A stretch of DNA of 41,651 bases from Gammaproteobacteria bacterium (GTDB lineage: Bacteria; Pseudomonadota; Gammaproteobacteria; Pseudomonadales; Azotimanducaceae): positions 1-41,651 of the forward strand of contig QJXZ01000342.1 in NCBI GenBank assembly GCA_003248125.1, written 5' to 3'. This document shows positions 24,621 to 33,710 of the stretch, piece after piece. The position numbers and the translations under genes were made by a program. Under the pieces are notes generated by a model that had not been told where the DNA came from, made no database searches, and saw only the letters and a list, made by a program, of their open reading frames with translations. Every line of letters starts with the position of its first letter. Position 1 is the first letter of the stretch.

Positions 24621-26357
24621 TCACGCGCGACCCACCACACGATGGTCTGCCCAGCGACGATTCATCGCCGAGACGATGGCGGTCAACGACGCGGTAACGG
24701 TGTTGGCGGACAACCCGACACCGTACACGCGGCCCTGTGCGCCGTCATCGATGGCGAGCAGGCAGATGGCTTGCGCATCCTTGCCAGTCGACAACGCATG
24801 CTCGTGGTAATCGACGATATTCAGCGGTTCATTGAGCGCATCGACCAGACCATTGACGAACGCCTCGATGGGGCCGCTGCCTTGACCGATCACGTTGACG
24901 CGCTGTTCCGAAGCTTCGACCACGGCCGCGATGCGCTGGCCGCCATCTTTGCCGTGCGAAAGATCGTATTCGACCAGCTTGTATGGCCCACCTTCGACCA
25001 CGTACACGTCGAGCAGCGCATTGAAGATCTCGTCCGGCTTCACTTCGCGATCGAGGCGCTCGGTCATTTCCTGCACGACCTTGGAGAACTCGACCAGCAT
25101 CTGCCGCGGTAATCCAACGCCGAAGAACTCTTCGAGAATGAAACCGACCCCGCCCTTGCCGGATTGGCTGTTTACGCGCACGGTCTCTTTGTAGGACGAA
25201 CCGACGTCGGCCGGATCGATCGGCAGGTACGGCACCTCCCAGTGGTCGTCCCGGACGTGCGTCATGCCCTTGCGAATTGCATCCTGATGCGAGCCGGAGA
25301 ATGCCGTGAACACGAGATCGCCGGCGTACGGATGGCGCTCGTGAACCGGCAGCTTGTTGATCAGCTCCACGGTTTCCTTGACATGCCGCATGTTGCGGAA
25401 ATCGAGCTCCGGATCAACACCTTGCGAGAACAGATTCATGGCCATGGTGACGATGTCGCAGTTTCCGGTTCGTTCACCGTTGCCAAACAGGGTGCCCTCC
25501 ACGCGCTGTGCGCCAGCCATGAGCGCGAGCTCCGTCGCAGCGATGCCGGTACCACGGTCATTGTGCGTATGAAGGCTGATGATTGCGCTGTCGCGCGCCG
25601 GGAAATTGCGGATGAACCACTCGATCTGATCGGCATACACGTTCGGTGTTGCCATCTCCACCGTCGAGGGCAGATTTACGATCATTCTTTTGTCCGGTGT
25701 TGCACCCCACTCACGCGCGACTGCCGTACAGATCTCCACGGCGAAGTCGAGCTCCGTGCCCGTAAAGCTCTCCGGCGAATATTCGAACGTCACGTCGGTA
25801 CCATCGCGTTCCAACGCGGCGAGACCGTTCTTGACCAGGCGCGTTCCCTGCACCGCGAGATCGACGATGCCGGCGCGGTCCATCCCGAACACCACACGGC
25901 GCTGCAGCGTCGACGTGGAGTTGTAGAGGTGAAAGATAGCGCGCGGCGCGCCTCGCAACGCCTCGACGGTGCGCTCGATCAATTCCGAGCGCGCCTGACA
26001 CAACACCTGCACCGCGACATGCTCTGGAATTCGGTTCTCGTCGATGATGCGGCGAATGAAGTCGAAGTCGGGCTGCGAGGCGGCCGGGAATCCGACTTCG
26101 ATTTCCGCGAAGCCGACATCGATCAGCAGCTCCCACATTGCGAGCTTTTCGTCGACGTCCATGGGCTCGATCAGCGCTTGATTGCCGTCGCGCAGGTCGA
26201 CGCTGCACCAAATTGGCGCCTCGGTGATGGTGTTGCTCGGCCAACGCCGGTCGGTCAGCTGAATTGGCGTGAATGGCCGGTACTTGTAGTACGGCATAGC
26301 GCCGGCTGCGGCACCGGCATGCCCAATGTTCGAATGGTTTGCGCGTCGTTCGCTCAT
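24621..26357 (-). CDS. leuA: 2-isopropylmalate synthase (long, type 2 LeuA)
   Basis: A 578-residue enzyme condensing acetyl-CoA with 2-ketoisovalerate, the first committed step of leucine synthesis. The DRE-TIM barrel has DLRDGNQALIEPM near the N-terminus and ISLHTHNDRGTGIAATEL with the metal-binding HxH, then the GTLFGNGERTGN signature. The C-terminal regulatory (LeuA dimer) domain begins near residue 430 and is where leucine normally inhibits. The start MPYYKYRPF-type region shortly after the chosen ATG is typical of the yeast/actinobacterial/Pseudomonas form. ATG at 26357 is chosen for AGAGG eight bases upstream; an open frame continuing to 26480 is non-coding leader. A leader peptide and promoter lie upstream. 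Confidence 0.95.
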   Translation of the reverse strand: MSERRANHSNIGHAGAAAGAMPYYKYRPFTPIQLTDRRWPSNTITEAPIWCSVDLRDGNQALIEPMDVDEKLAMWELLIDVGFAEIEVGFPAASQPDFDFIRRIIDENRIPEHVAVQVLCQARSELIERTVEALRGAPRAIFHLYNSTSTLQRRVVFGMDRAGIVDLAVQGTRLVKNGLAALERDGTDVTFEYSPESFTGTELDFAVEICTAVAREWGATPDKRMIVNLPSTVEMATPNVYADQIEWFIRNFPARDSAIISLHTHNDRGTGIAATELALMAGAQRVEGTLFGNGERTGNCDIVTMAMNLFSQGVDPELDFRNMRHVKETVELINKLPVHERHPYAGDLVFTAFSGSHQDAIRKGMTHVRDDHWEVPYLPIDPADVGSSYKETVRVNSQSGKGGVGFILEEFFGVGLPRQMLVEFSKVVQEMTERLDREVKPDEIFNALLDVYVVEGGPYKLVEYDLSHGKDGGQRIAAVVEASEQRVNVIGQGSGPIEAFVNGLVDALNEPLNIVDYHEHALSTGKDAQAICLLAIDDGAQGRVYGVGLSANTVTASLTAIVSAMNRRWADHRVVGRA

Positions 26358-26400
26358 GGCGAAACCTCTATCACGATGATGGGGTGTGGGAATTCGGGGT

Positions 26401-26412
26401 GGGCGGACGCCC
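26401..26412. repeat. Second small hairpin in the leuA leader
   Basis: GGGCG and CGCCC separated by two bases form a compact GC hairpin in the leader RNA, between the leader-peptide stop and the leuA ribosome-binding site. No T tract follows it on the leuA strand. Confidence 0.3.
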
Positions 26413-26428
26413 TGTATGAACGAATATG

Positions 26429-26443
26429 GCCGGCTACGCCGGC
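26429..26443 (-). promoter_or_regulatory. GC hairpin spanning the leader-peptide stop codon
   Basis: GCCGGC-GTA-GCCGGC, a 6-bp all-GC stem with a three-base loop. The leader TAG stop (26436-26434) is inside it, so a ribosome finishing the leader peptide would open the stem and one stalled at the leucine codons just before would meet it. The sequence after it (CATATTCGTTCATAC) is only mildly T-rich, so a standard intrinsic attenuator is not proven. Confidence 0.4.
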
Positions 26444-26511
26444 AGTCGCAGCAGCGCGAGGACGCAGGACGCGTCGGCAAGGTTCCAATTGGCGTTACGA
26501 ACGAATCGCAT
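26434..26511 (-). CDS. leuL: leuA leader peptide (leucine attenuation)
   Basis: A 25-codon open frame between the promoter and leuA, beginning MRFVRN and ending VLALLRLPA. Leucine occupies positions 11, 18, 20, 21 and 23, with four of them in six codons near the end (CTC GCG CTG CTG CGA CTG), the pattern of a leader peptide that senses charged tRNA-Leu. Its ATG lies about 9 bases after the -10 hexamer, so the transcript probably begins at or within three bases of the AUG: leaderless or nearly so. Named by role; no homology to enterobacterial leuL is claimed. Confidence 0.6.
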   Translation of the reverse strand: MRFVRNANWNLADASCVLALLRLPA

Positions 26512-26519
26512 GACGGCGG

Positions 26520-26548
26520 ACTATAGCCGGGGCGTGGGCAATTGCCAA
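26520..26548 (-). promoter_or_regulatory. Sigma-70 promoter of the leuA leader
   Basis: TTGGCA (26548-26543) and TATAGT (26525-26520) on the minus strand are separated by exactly 17 bases; each matches the consensus at five of six positions. This is the best-looking promoter in the window. The predicted start falls at 26514-26511, at the first codon of the leader peptide. Confidence 0.7.
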
Positions 26549-26591
26549 CCTTTGACGCGATCCCGCGTTCGTCGCGGGCAAGCCCTCTGCG

Positions 26592-27773
26592 TCAGAGGCG
26601 CGGTTCGACCGCCGCGGCAGCCTTGCGTGCCTTCACGCGTGCCGTCTCGATGTCTTCGCCAAGCGCAAGCGCAACCCCCATGCGACGTTTGCCCTTCACT
26701 TCCGGTTTACCGAACAGACGCACGTCCGTATCCGGTGATGACAAAGCCGTGTCGAGTCCATCGAACGCCACTTGCTGGGATTCGCCTTCGACGAGGATCA
26801 CGGCCGATGCCGACGGCCCATGCTGCACGATGCGCGGGATCGGCAATCCCAAGATTGCGCGTGCATGCAACGCGAACTCGGACAGATCCTGACTGATCAT
26901 GGTCACCATGCCGGTATCGTGCGGGCGTGGCGACACTTCGCTGAAGTAGACGGTATCGTCCTTCACGAACAGCTCGACACCGAAAATCCCGAAGCCGCCG
27001 AGCTCATCGGTGACGACCGCTGCAATGCGCTGGCTCTCTTCGAGTGCAGCGGGGCTCATCGGTTGCGGTTGCCACGATTCTCGATAATCGCCATCCACCT
27101 GCCGATGACCGATCGGCTCACAAAATGTCACACCACCCGCGTGGCGTACAGTCAGCAGCGTGATTTCGTAGTCGAAATCGACGAAACCTTCCACGATGAC
27201 CTTACCGGCACGGCCACGCCCGCCCTCTTGCGCATAACGCCAAGCACGCTCGATGTGCTCGCGCTTGTGAACTACCGATTGGCCCTTGCCGGAAGAACTC
27301 ATGACGGGCTTCACGACGCACGGCATACCAATGCCATCGACCGCGGCGGCAAACTGCTCGAGCGTCGATGCGAAGCGGTAGGGAGAGGTCCGAACGTCGA
27401 GCGTCTCCGCGGCAAGGCGGCGAATACCTTCACGATCCATGGTGAGTCGTGCGGCGCGCGCGGTTGGCACGACTCGGTAACCTTCTCCTTCCAGCGCGAG
27501 CAACGTGTCGGTCGCAATCGCCTCGATCTCGGGCACGATGAGGTGCGGGCGTTCCCGCTCGACTACGCTGCGCAGAGACGCACCATCACGCATGTCGATG
27601 ACATGCGAGCGATGCGCAACTTGCATGGCGGGCGCATTGGCGTAGCGGTCGACCGCGATCACTTCGACGCCGTAACGCTGCAACTCGATCACCACTTCCT
27701 TGCCGAGCTCACCGGCGCCGAGCAGCATTGCCCGATGCGCAGTCGGCGTGAACGGCGTGCCGATACGCGTCAT
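26592..27773 (-). CDS. purT: Formate-dependent GAR transformylase
   Basis: A 393-residue ATP-grasp enzyme (phosphoribosylglycinamide formyltransferase 2) using formate and ATP to formylate GAR in purine synthesis. The N-terminal [18 protein letters not shown] is the PurT/PurK opening. The ATP-grasp core shows [49 protein letters not shown] and the metal-binding [15 protein letters not shown]. Length is the same as E. coli PurT. ATG at 27773 overlaps the gamma-carbonic-anhydrase-like stop by 4 bases. Its product enters the pathway just before PurL, encoded 1.5 kb away. Confidence 0.97.
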   Translation of the reverse strand: MTRIGTPFTPTAHRAMLLGAGELGKEVVIELQRYGVEVIAVDRYANAPAMQVAHRSHVIDMRDGASLRSVVERERPHLIVPEIEAIATDTLLALEGEGYRVVPTARAARLTMDREGIRRLAAETLDVRTSPYRFASTLEQFAAAVDGIGMPCVVKPVMSSSGKGQSVVHKREHIERAWRYAQEGGRGRAGKVIVEGFVDFDYEITLLTVRHAGGVTFCEPIGHRQVDGDYRESWQPQPMSPAALEESQRIAAVVTDELGGFGIFGVELFVKDDTVYFSEVSPRPHDTGMVTMISQDLSEFALHARAILGLPIPRIVQHGPSASAVILVEGESQQVAFDGLDTALSSPDTDVRLFGKPEVKGKRRMGVALALGEDIETARVKARKAAAAVEPRL

Positions 27774-28306
27774 GCCGGCTCCACGCTACCTTGCGGCGAC
27801 AGGCTCTTCAGATAGCGCCGGTAGTTTTCGACGTAGTGCATCGCCGACACTTCGAGACCCTTGATCTGTTCCGCGCTGAGCGGTCGAACGACCTTGCCCG
27901 GCGCTCCCATCACCAGACTGCCGTCTGGGATCTCCTTACCTTCGGTAATCAGTGCGTTGGCGCCGATCAGGCAATTGCGACCGATCTTGGCACCGTTCAG
28001 GACAACGGCATTGATGCCGATCAGACTGCCGTCACCGATCGTGCAGCCGTGCAGCATCACCTTGTGGCCGACCGTAACGTTGGCGCCGATGACCAGCGGG
28101 CAACCGGGGTCGGTGTGGAGCACGGAACCGTCCTGCACGTTCGAATTCTCGCCGATCGTGATCAGCTCGTTGTCGCCGCGGATCACTGCGTTGAACCAGA
28201 CGCTCGCATTCTTCTTGAGCAACACCGAGCCAATCACGACCGCCGAATCGGCGATGAAATGCTCGCCCTCCGCACGCACGCGGCGGTCCCCCAGGGCATA
28301 GATCAT
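27770..28306 (-). CDS. Gamma-carbonic anhydrase family protein (YrdA/PaaY-like)
   Basis: A 178-residue left-handed beta-helix protein of hexapeptide repeats ([24 protein letters not shown] and similar). The three metal-binding histidines of the gamma class are H64 (SVLHTD), H81 and H86 (VGHKVMLHG). The catalytic loop residues of archaeal Cam are not evident, so activity as a carbonic anhydrase is uncertain; many such proteins are uncharacterised. AAGGA six bases before the ATG is the ribosome-binding site, and purT overlaps by 4 bases. Confidence 0.92.
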   Translation of the reverse strand: MIYALGDRRVRAEGEHFIADSAVVIGSVLLKKNASVWFNAVIRGDNELITIGENSNVQDGSVLHTDPGCPLVIGANVTVGHKVMLHGCTIGDGSLIGINAVVLNGAKIGRNCLIGANALITEGKEIPDGSLVMGAPGKVVRPLSAEQIKGLEVSAMHYVENYRRYLKSLSPQGSVEPA

Positions 28307-28338
28307 GGGCGGTCCTTGTTCTTATGTATCGAGGCGGC

Positions 28339-28366
28339 ATTCTACGCCACTTGGCGAGATTGCCGA
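28339..28366 (-). promoter_or_regulatory. Probable promoter of the gamma-CA/purT unit
   Basis: TCGGCA (28366-28361), 16 bases, TAGAAT (28344-28339) on the minus strand, in the 120-base divergent gap. The -10 matches five of six and the -35 four of six positions. Confidence 0.4.
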
Positions 28367-28426
28367 TGAAGTGCATAGTCGACGCAAGGGAGCACTGGCC
28401 CAGCATTAGAAATCAGTAGTAGTTCG

Positions 28427-28768
28427 ATGCATCGACTCAGCAGTTTGCGTCACTTACCCGCATTCGATGTGCTCGCCGACCTGGCGCGCAACAACCCGGC
28501 CGGCCTAGAGGTATTGCGCAATCGGCTCACTGACGAAGTCATTCGCCACGCCCGCAGCGAGCCGGCACGCCGGCGTCTGGAGGGGATCAAATTTCGGATC
28601 GACATGGAGCGTCGGCGTGCGCGCGACCCCCTCGCCGCCTGCGTGCGCATTTCGGTCATGATGCACCGATCGCTCGCAAACCTGCAGGCCGTACTGGTGC
28701 AGCCGGACGCCTATCGCGGCGCCAAGTCCGCAGCCGCCGTGATCGGATTTCCGCGACAACCTGAGTGA
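28427..28768 (+). CDS. DUF3135-family small protein
   Basis: A 113-residue protein recognised as DUF3135 from LPAFDVLADLARNNPAGLEVLR near the N-terminus and the highly conserved GIKFRIDMERRRARDPLAACVRISVMMHRSL segment in the middle. It is predicted all-helical and cytoplasmic; function unknown. The C-terminal ~25 residues are variable. No clear Shine-Dalgarno sequence precedes ATG 28427. A NUDIX hydrolase gene begins 10 bases after its stop, a pairing also seen elsewhere in gammaproteobacteria as far as I recall. Confidence 0.85.
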   Translation: MHRLSSLRHLPAFDVLADLARNNPAGLEVLRNRLTDEVIRHARSEPARRRLEGIKFRIDMERRRARDPLAACVRISVMMHRSLANLQAVLVQPDAYRGAKSAAAVIGFPRQPE

Positions 28769-28778
28769 GCGCGCCGTC

Positions 28779-29321
28779 GTGAACTTCTGCCATCACTGCG
28801 GTCAACGCGTGACGCTGCGGATTCCGGACGGCGACGATCGCGAGCGCTACGTCTGTGATGCGTGCGGCACCATTCACTACCAAAACCCGAAGATCGTGAC
28901 GGGCTGTTTACCGGTGCACGAAGATCGCGTATTGCTTTGCCGGCGTGCCATTCAGCCACGCTTGGGGCTGTGGACGCTGCCCGCCGGTTTCCTCGAGAAC
29001 GGTGAAACCACGACCGAGGGTGCGATCCGCGAAACTTGGGAAGAGGCCTACGCCAACGTCGCCATCGAAGGCATCTACACCATTTTCAATCTGCCGCACA
29101 TCTCGCAAATCTACATGTTCTTTCGTGCGACCTTGGCCGATCTCGATTTTCGGCCGGGCGCCGAAACCACCGATGTTCGGCTATTCGCAGAGCATGAGAT
29201 TCCGTGGCACGAGCTCGCCTTTCCGGTGGTCCGCGATACCCTCGAGCACTACTTCGCAGACCGAAAACACGGGCACTTTCCGGTGCGCGTAGGCGATATT
29301 CTCATTCCGCGAAATCGGTGA
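28779..29321 (+). CDS. Zinc-ribbon NUDIX hydrolase
   Basis: A 180-residue pyrophosphohydrolase. An N-terminal zinc ribbon (C4-x2-C7 and C26-x2-C29) precedes the NUDIX domain; the NUDIX box runs from G70 with E76, R84-E85 and E88-E89. The layout (ribbon, IHYQNPKIVTGCLPV, box) resembles NudC/YjhB-like enzymes acting on NADH, ADP-ribose or related dinucleotides, but it is shorter than NudC and lacks its N-terminal half, so the substrate is unassigned. The GTG start at 28779 is required to keep the first cysteines. It follows DUF3135 by 10 bases. Confidence 0.92.
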   Translation: MNFCHHCGQRVTLRIPDGDDRERYVCDACGTIHYQNPKIVTGCLPVHEDRVLLCRRAIQPRLGLWTLPAGFLENGETTTEGAIRETWEEAYANVAIEGIYTIFNLPHISQIYMFFRATLADLDFRPGAETTDVRLFAEHEIPWHELAFPVVRDTLEHYFADRKHGHFPVRVGDILIPRNR

Positions 29322-29336
29322 CAGATACCGATTTCG
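29310..29336. terminator. Symmetric hairpin between convergent NUDIX and purL genes
   Basis: CGAAATCGGT (29310-29319) and ACCGATTTCG (29327-29336) form a perfect 10-bp stem with a seven-base loop. The NUDIX stop codon (29319-29321) lies at the loop edge, and purL ends two bases beyond the stem, so one structure serves both 3' ends. It lacks a true T tract outside the stem; likely a bidirectional end or stabiliser. Confidence 0.5.
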
Positions 29337-29337
29337 G

Positions 29338-32300
29338 TCAGCCGAGCGCAACTCGTGCGTTGCGGAACAAGCGTAGCCAGGGGCCGTCCTCGCCCCAGGT
29401 TGGCGGGTAGTAGGAGTTCTGAACCGCGCGGAACACACGTTCCGGGTGCGGCATCATGATGAGCACGCGACCGTCACGGTTGGTGATGCCGGTGATGCCA
29501 TCGGTCGAACCATTGGGGTTGAACGGATACACGATCGTCGGCCGGTGTTGATCGTCGACAAAACGCACCGCAACGCGTTCTGAATCGATCGCACCGTGCT
29601 CGGGATCGGTCTCCATTCTCCCCTCGCCATGGGCCACCGCCACCGGCAGCACACTGCCTTCCATTCCTTCGATCCACGGCGAATTCGATCCGACGATCTC
29701 GACCAGCACCGTGCGCGCCTCGAACTGTTCGGACCGATTGCGCACGAACCGCGGCCACCCCTCGGCGCCGGGGATCAAGTCCTTCAGGTGCGAAAACATC
29801 TGACAACCGTTGCAGATACCTAGGCTCAACGTGTCGCGCGCGAAGAACGCTTCGAACGCATCGCGCGTGCGCGTGTGATGGCGCAGCGACTTCGCCCATC
29901 CGCCACCCGCACCAAGCACGTCGCCGTAGGAGAATCCGCCGCAAGCGGCCAGTACCGGAAACTCGAGCAAATCGACGCGACCTTCGAGCAAATCCGACAT
30001 GTGCACATCGACGGCTTCGAAGCCGGCCCGGTCGAACGCTGCCGCCATCTCGGCCTGGCCATTGACGCCTTGCTCGCGCAACACGGCGACCCGCGGCCGG
30101 GCACCACCGATGAAGGGTCCGCACACGTCGTCGCGCGGATCGAACGACAGCGCCGCGTGCAGCCCCGGCCCCGCGGTTGCGATGATCGCGTGCTCCTCGT
30201 CGGCGCACTGCTCGTCGTCTCGCAAGCGCTGCATCGCATGGCTGGTGGCCGCCCAAACCCCTTGCAAATCCGCGCGCCGCGCTTCGATGACCGGTTGACC
30301 GTCGAATTCGACACGAATGGTCGCCTCGGCGACGGTACCGATCCCGTGTACCCATGACTCGAGCCCCCAATCGGCAAACACCGCACGCACGCGCTCCACG
30401 TCGTTGGCGCGCACCTGCAGCACGGCCCCGAGCTCTTCGTTCAAGAGCACGGCAAGGGCGTTACTCCCGAGTGACGCGTCGAGCCCGACGTCGAGTCCGC
30501 AACGCCCGGCAAACGCCATTTCGAGCAGGCATGCCCACAGCCCACCGTCCGAGCGGTCGTGGTAGGCGAGGAGCAGCGATTGGTCGTGCAACGCTTGCAT
30601 GGCGTGCACGAAGCCTGCCAGCAACTCCGGTTCGTCGAGATCGGGTACCTCGCGGCCGATGCGGCCATAAGCTTGTGCAAGCGCGCTGCCGCCGAGCCGG
30701 CACTGGCCGCGTCCGAGATCGACCAACAGCAACGACGTTTCGCCGTCGCGCTCGAGCCTCGGCGTCACCTGCCGGCGCACGTCGGGCACTGGCGCGAATG
30801 CCGACACGATGAGCGTAGTGGGCGCCACCACCGATTTTTCGCCATCCGTATCGCGCCACGCGGTGCGCATGGACAAACTATCCTTGCCGACCGGGATGGC
30901 GACACCCAATGCGGGGCACAGCTCCATACCGACCGCACGCACGGACTCGTATAGCGCTTGGTCTTCGCCGGGCTCGCCGGCGGCAGCCATCCAGTTCGCC
31001 GACAACACGACCCGTGCGAGATCCTCGAACCGAACGGTGCACAAGTTCGTGAGCGCTTCGGCGATGGCCATGCGGGCGGCCGCGGCCGGTTCGACGATCG
31101 CAAGTGGCGGCCGTTCGCCCATGGCCATCACCTCGCCCGCGTAGGTGCGAAACCCCTGCAGCATGATGGCGGCATCCGCGACCGGCACTTGCCACGGTCC
31201 TACCATCTGATCCCGCGCAACCAAGCCGGTGATGCTGCGATCGCCAATCGTCACCAAGAATTGTTTCGACCCTACGGCCGGAAACCGCAGCACACGCCAC
31301 AAGGCTTCAAGCGGTTCGATGCCCCCGACATCGAAATCGTTGCCCTGAAAGCCGATCGAGTCGAACGATCGGTGCATCTTCGGCGGCTTACCGAACAGCA
31401 CCGCCATCGGCAGATCGACGGGCCGGTTGTCGAACGCCGCATCGGTCAGCTCGAGTCGTGGTTCGGCGGTGGACTCGCCTACTACGGCATACGGACACCG
31501 TTCGCGCGCGCAGATTGCCTCGAAGCGCGCGAGGGCATGGTCCGGCACCGCCAGCACGTAGCGCTCCTGAGCTTCGTTGCACCAGAGTTCCAACGGCGAC
31601 ATGCCCCCGTCACCGCTCGGAATGCACCGCAATTCGAACCGACCACCGCTACCGGCATCCTTCACGAGCTCGGGCAGCGCATTGGAAAGCCCCCCGGCGC
31701 CCACGTCGTGAATGAGCAAAATCGGATTGTCGCTGCCAAGGGCGACGCACGCGTCGATGACTTCTTGGCACCGCCGCTGCATCTCCGCGTTGTCGCGTTG
31801 CACCGACGCGAAGTCGAGCTCCGAACTCGACTGACCTGAGGCCATTGATGATGCCGCGCCACCGCCGAGACCGATCAACAAGGCGGGACCGCCCAGCACC
31901 ACGAGGTGCGTGCGCGGCGCAAACGGTAACTTGTGCACGTGATCTGCTCGGACGTTGCCGACGCCGCCGGCGATCATTACTGGCTTGTGATAACCCCGAA
32001 CGCGATTCGGGTGCGCCGGGTCGGTGAGCAGCTCCATGGTGCGGAAGTAGCCGGTCAATGCCGGTCGGCCAAACTCGTTGTTGAATGCGGCACCGCCGAT
32101 GGGACCCTCGAGCATGATGTCGAGCGCGGAGACGATGCGATCGGGCTTGCCGGTCGGCAGCTCCCAAGGCTGAGGGTCACCGGGAATGTTCAGATGCGAG
32201 GTGGTGAAGCCGACCAGGCCGGCCTTCGGCTTGGAGCCGCGACCCACCGCGCCCTCGTCGCGGATCTCGCCGCCGGAGCCGGTCGCGGCGCCCGGATAGG

Positions 32301-33207
32301 GCGCGATCGCCGTCGGGTGATTGTGCGTCTCCACCTTCATCAACACGTGCACCGGCTCGGCCACGAACCGATACCGGTGCGTATCCGGATCGACGAACAG
32401 TCGCTCGTTGGCATAGCCTTCGATGACCGCCGCATTGTCGGCGTAGGCAGACAAAATCCCGGCACCGTTGATGTGCCGGTGCGTGTTCTTGATCATTTCG
32501 AACAACGACTCGGCGCGCGCCTCACCATCGACGGTCCATCGTGCGTTGAAGATCTTGTGCCGGCAGTGTTCAGAATTGGCCTGCGCGAACATCATCAGCT
32601 CGACGTCGGTCGCATCGCGGCCGAGTTCGCGGTAGGCGCCGAGCAGATAGTCGATTTCGTCATCGGAAAGGGCGAGCCCGAGATCGAGATTGGCGCGCGT
32701 CAAAGCGTCGCGACCGTCGCGCATGAGGGTGATGTGCGCCAACGGTTTCGGTGCCGGCTCGGCCACGAGTGCCGAGAAATCCTCGTGCACGACCACGTGC
32801 TGCGTCATGCGGTCGTGCAGTAACGGCGCGAGCGCGAGCGAAACGTCGCCGGTGCCGAACCATCGCACGCCCCGTTCGACACGATGCACGGCGTCGAGAC
32901 CACAAAGCCGAAAAATGTCGGTCGCCTTGCTCGACCACGGCGAAATCGTACCGCTACGCGGTACCACGGTCAGAAAGCGCTCACCGCGTCGCACCGGGAA
33001 ACCTTCTCGCGGGCCGTAGCCGAGCAGGTCCCGTGCCGTGATTTGTTCCGACTCCGACAGCGGGCGGGCGAGCACCAGCAGATGGACGAACTCGGCCGCC
33101 AACGACTGCACACCCGGCACGATCGCTCTGGCAGCCGAAAGTGTCTTGCCCATGCGAAATGAAGAAACCGCGGGTGGACCGGGCAACACCAGAAGGGTGT
33201 CGGTCAT
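29338..33207 (-). CDS. purL: Phosphoribosylformylglycinamidine synthase (large, single-chain)
   Basis: A 1289-residue enzyme converting FGAR to FGAM with glutamine. It is the fused gammaproteobacterial form: N-terminal and FGAM-synthase domains, with [29 protein letters not shown] as the central signature, then a C-terminal glutamine amidotransferase domain. The nucleophile is C1132 (LGICNGCQ) and the triad partners are H1254 and E1256 (MMPHPERVF), close to E. coli numbering. ATG at 33207 follows tadA by 32 bases; no Shine-Dalgarno sequence is evident. A perfect TATAAT overlapping the tadA stop may give it its own promoter. Confidence 0.98.
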   Translation of the reverse strand: MTDTLLVLPGPPAVSSFRMGKTLSAARAIVPGVQSLAAEFVHLLVLARPLSESEQITARDLLGYGPREGFPVRRGERFLTVVPRSGTISPWSSKATDIFRLCGLDAVHRVERGVRWFGTGDVSLALAPLLHDRMTQHVVVHEDFSALVAEPAPKPLAHITLMRDGRDALTRANLDLGLALSDDEIDYLLGAYRELGRDATDVELMMFAQANSEHCRHKIFNARWTVDGEARAESLFEMIKNTHRHINGAGILSAYADNAAVIEGYANERLFVDPDTHRYRFVAEPVHVLMKVETHNHPTAIAPYPGAATGSGGEIRDEGAVGRGSKPKAGLVGFTTSHLNIPGDPQPWELPTGKPDRIVSALDIMLEGPIGGAAFNNEFGRPALTGYFRTMELLTDPAHPNRVRGYHKPVMIAGGVGNVRADHVHKLPFAPRTHLVVLGGPALLIGLGGGAASSMASGQSSSELDFASVQRDNAEMQRRCQEVIDACVALGSDNPILLIHDVGAGGLSNALPELVKDAGSGGRFELRCIPSGDGGMSPLELWCNEAQERYVLAVPDHALARFEAICARERCPYAVVGESTAEPRLELTDAAFDNRPVDLPMAVLFGKPPKMHRSFDSIGFQGNDFDVGGIEPLEALWRVLRFPAVGSKQFLVTIGDRSITGLVARDQMVGPWQVPVADAAIMLQGFRTYAGEVMAMGERPPLAIVEPAAAARMAIAEALTNLCTVRFEDLARVVLSANWMAAAGEPGEDQALYESVRAVGMELCPALGVAIPVGKDSLSMRTAWRDTDGEKSVVAPTTLIVSAFAPVPDVRRQVTPRLERDGETSLLLVDLGRGQCRLGGSALAQAYGRIGREVPDLDEPELLAGFVHAMQALHDQSLLLAYHDRSDGGLWACLLEMAFAGRCGLDVGLDASLGSNALAVLLNEELGAVLQVRANDVERVRAVFADWGLESWVHGIGTVAEATIRVEFDGQPVIEARRADLQGVWAATSHAMQRLRDDEQCADEEHAIIATAGPGLHAALSFDPRDDVCGPFIGGARPRVAVLREQGVNGQAEMAAAFDRAGFEAVDVHMSDLLEGRVDLLEFPVLAACGGFSYGDVLGAGGGWAKSLRHHTRTRDAFEAFFARDTLSLGICNGCQMFSHLKDLIPGAEGWPRFVRNRSEQFEARTVLVEIVGSNSPWIEGMEGSVLPVAVAHGEGRMETDPEHGAIDSERVAVRFVDDQHRPTIVYPFNPNGSTDGITGITNRDGRVLIMMPHPERVFRAVQNSYYPPTWGEDGPWLRLFRNARVALG

Positions 33208-33238
33208 CGTGTCAAACGGCCGCGCGACGGAGCGCGCA

Positions 33239-33244
33239 ATTATA
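33239..33244 (-). promoter_or_regulatory. -10 element for purL inside the tadA stop
   Basis: TATAAT on the minus strand, with the TAA of tadA embedded in it (GTA TAA T), about 31 bases before the purL ATG. It is preceded by TG. The -35 hexamer at 17 bases (GCCGTT) is poor. No PUR box is seen. Confidence 0.4.
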
Positions 33245-33710
33245 CAGTCCGGTCACGGCCAACGGCGCGACGTGCGCGGAAGAAATCTTGCACCAACTTC
33301 GCACACTCGTCGGCCAGTACGCCCTCGGCAACTTCCACTCGGTGGTTGAGTCCGGGGTTGTCGAGCACCTCGAGCGTGGAGACTACTGCCCCGGCGCGCG
33401 GCTCACGAGCCCCGAACACCAGACGGGCCACCCGCGCATGCACGATCGCTCCGGCACACATCGTGCAAGGCTCGACCGTCACGTAGAGCGTGCTCCCGGG
33501 CAGTCGATAGTTGCCGGTCTTGCGGGCGGCGGCGCGCAGCGCCTGAATCTCTGCATGTGCCGTGGGGTCGGTGTGGGTGAGCGGTCCGTTCGCGCCGATT
33601 CCCAGCACCGTGCCATCACGCACGAGAACGGCGCCGATCGGTACTTCGTTCACGACACCACGGGCTTGCGCGAGCGCGAGCCGCATCCAGTGTTCGTCGT
33701 TCACTCCCAC
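33240..33710 (-). CDS. tadA: tRNA-specific adenosine deaminase TadA
   Basis: A 156-residue zinc deaminase converting A34 to inosine in tRNA-Arg(ACG). The metal site and catalytic residues are H52-A-E54 (TAHAEIQAL) and P81-C82-x2-C85 ([11 protein letters not shown]), and [10 protein letters not shown] and the C-terminal LLDNPGLNH-type stretch ([13 protein letters not shown]) are TadA hallmarks that separate it from cytidine/guanine deaminases. The start is ambiguous: GTG at 33710, or GTG at 33704 giving a 4-base GTGA overlap with the guaA stop; neither has a ribosome-binding site, so coupling to guaA is likely. Confidence 0.94.
   Translation of the reverse strand: MGVNDEHWMRLALAQARGVVNEVPIGAVLVRDGTVLGIGANGPLTHTDPTAHAEIQALRAAARKTGNYRLPGSTLYVTVEPCTMCAGAIVHARVARLVFGAREPRAGAVVSTLEVLDNPGLNHRVEVAEGVLADECAKLVQDFFRARRAVGRDRTV

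Noticed and set aside
26358-26480. N-terminal extension of leuA to 26480
   Set aside because: Arg/Pro/Ser-rich and unlike any LeuA; a proper ribosome-binding site precedes the ATG at 26357 and the region holds a leader peptide in another frame.
25164-26513. A 449-codon open frame opposite leuA and its leader
   Set aside because: Shadow of leuA; no ribosome-binding site and no recognisable domain.
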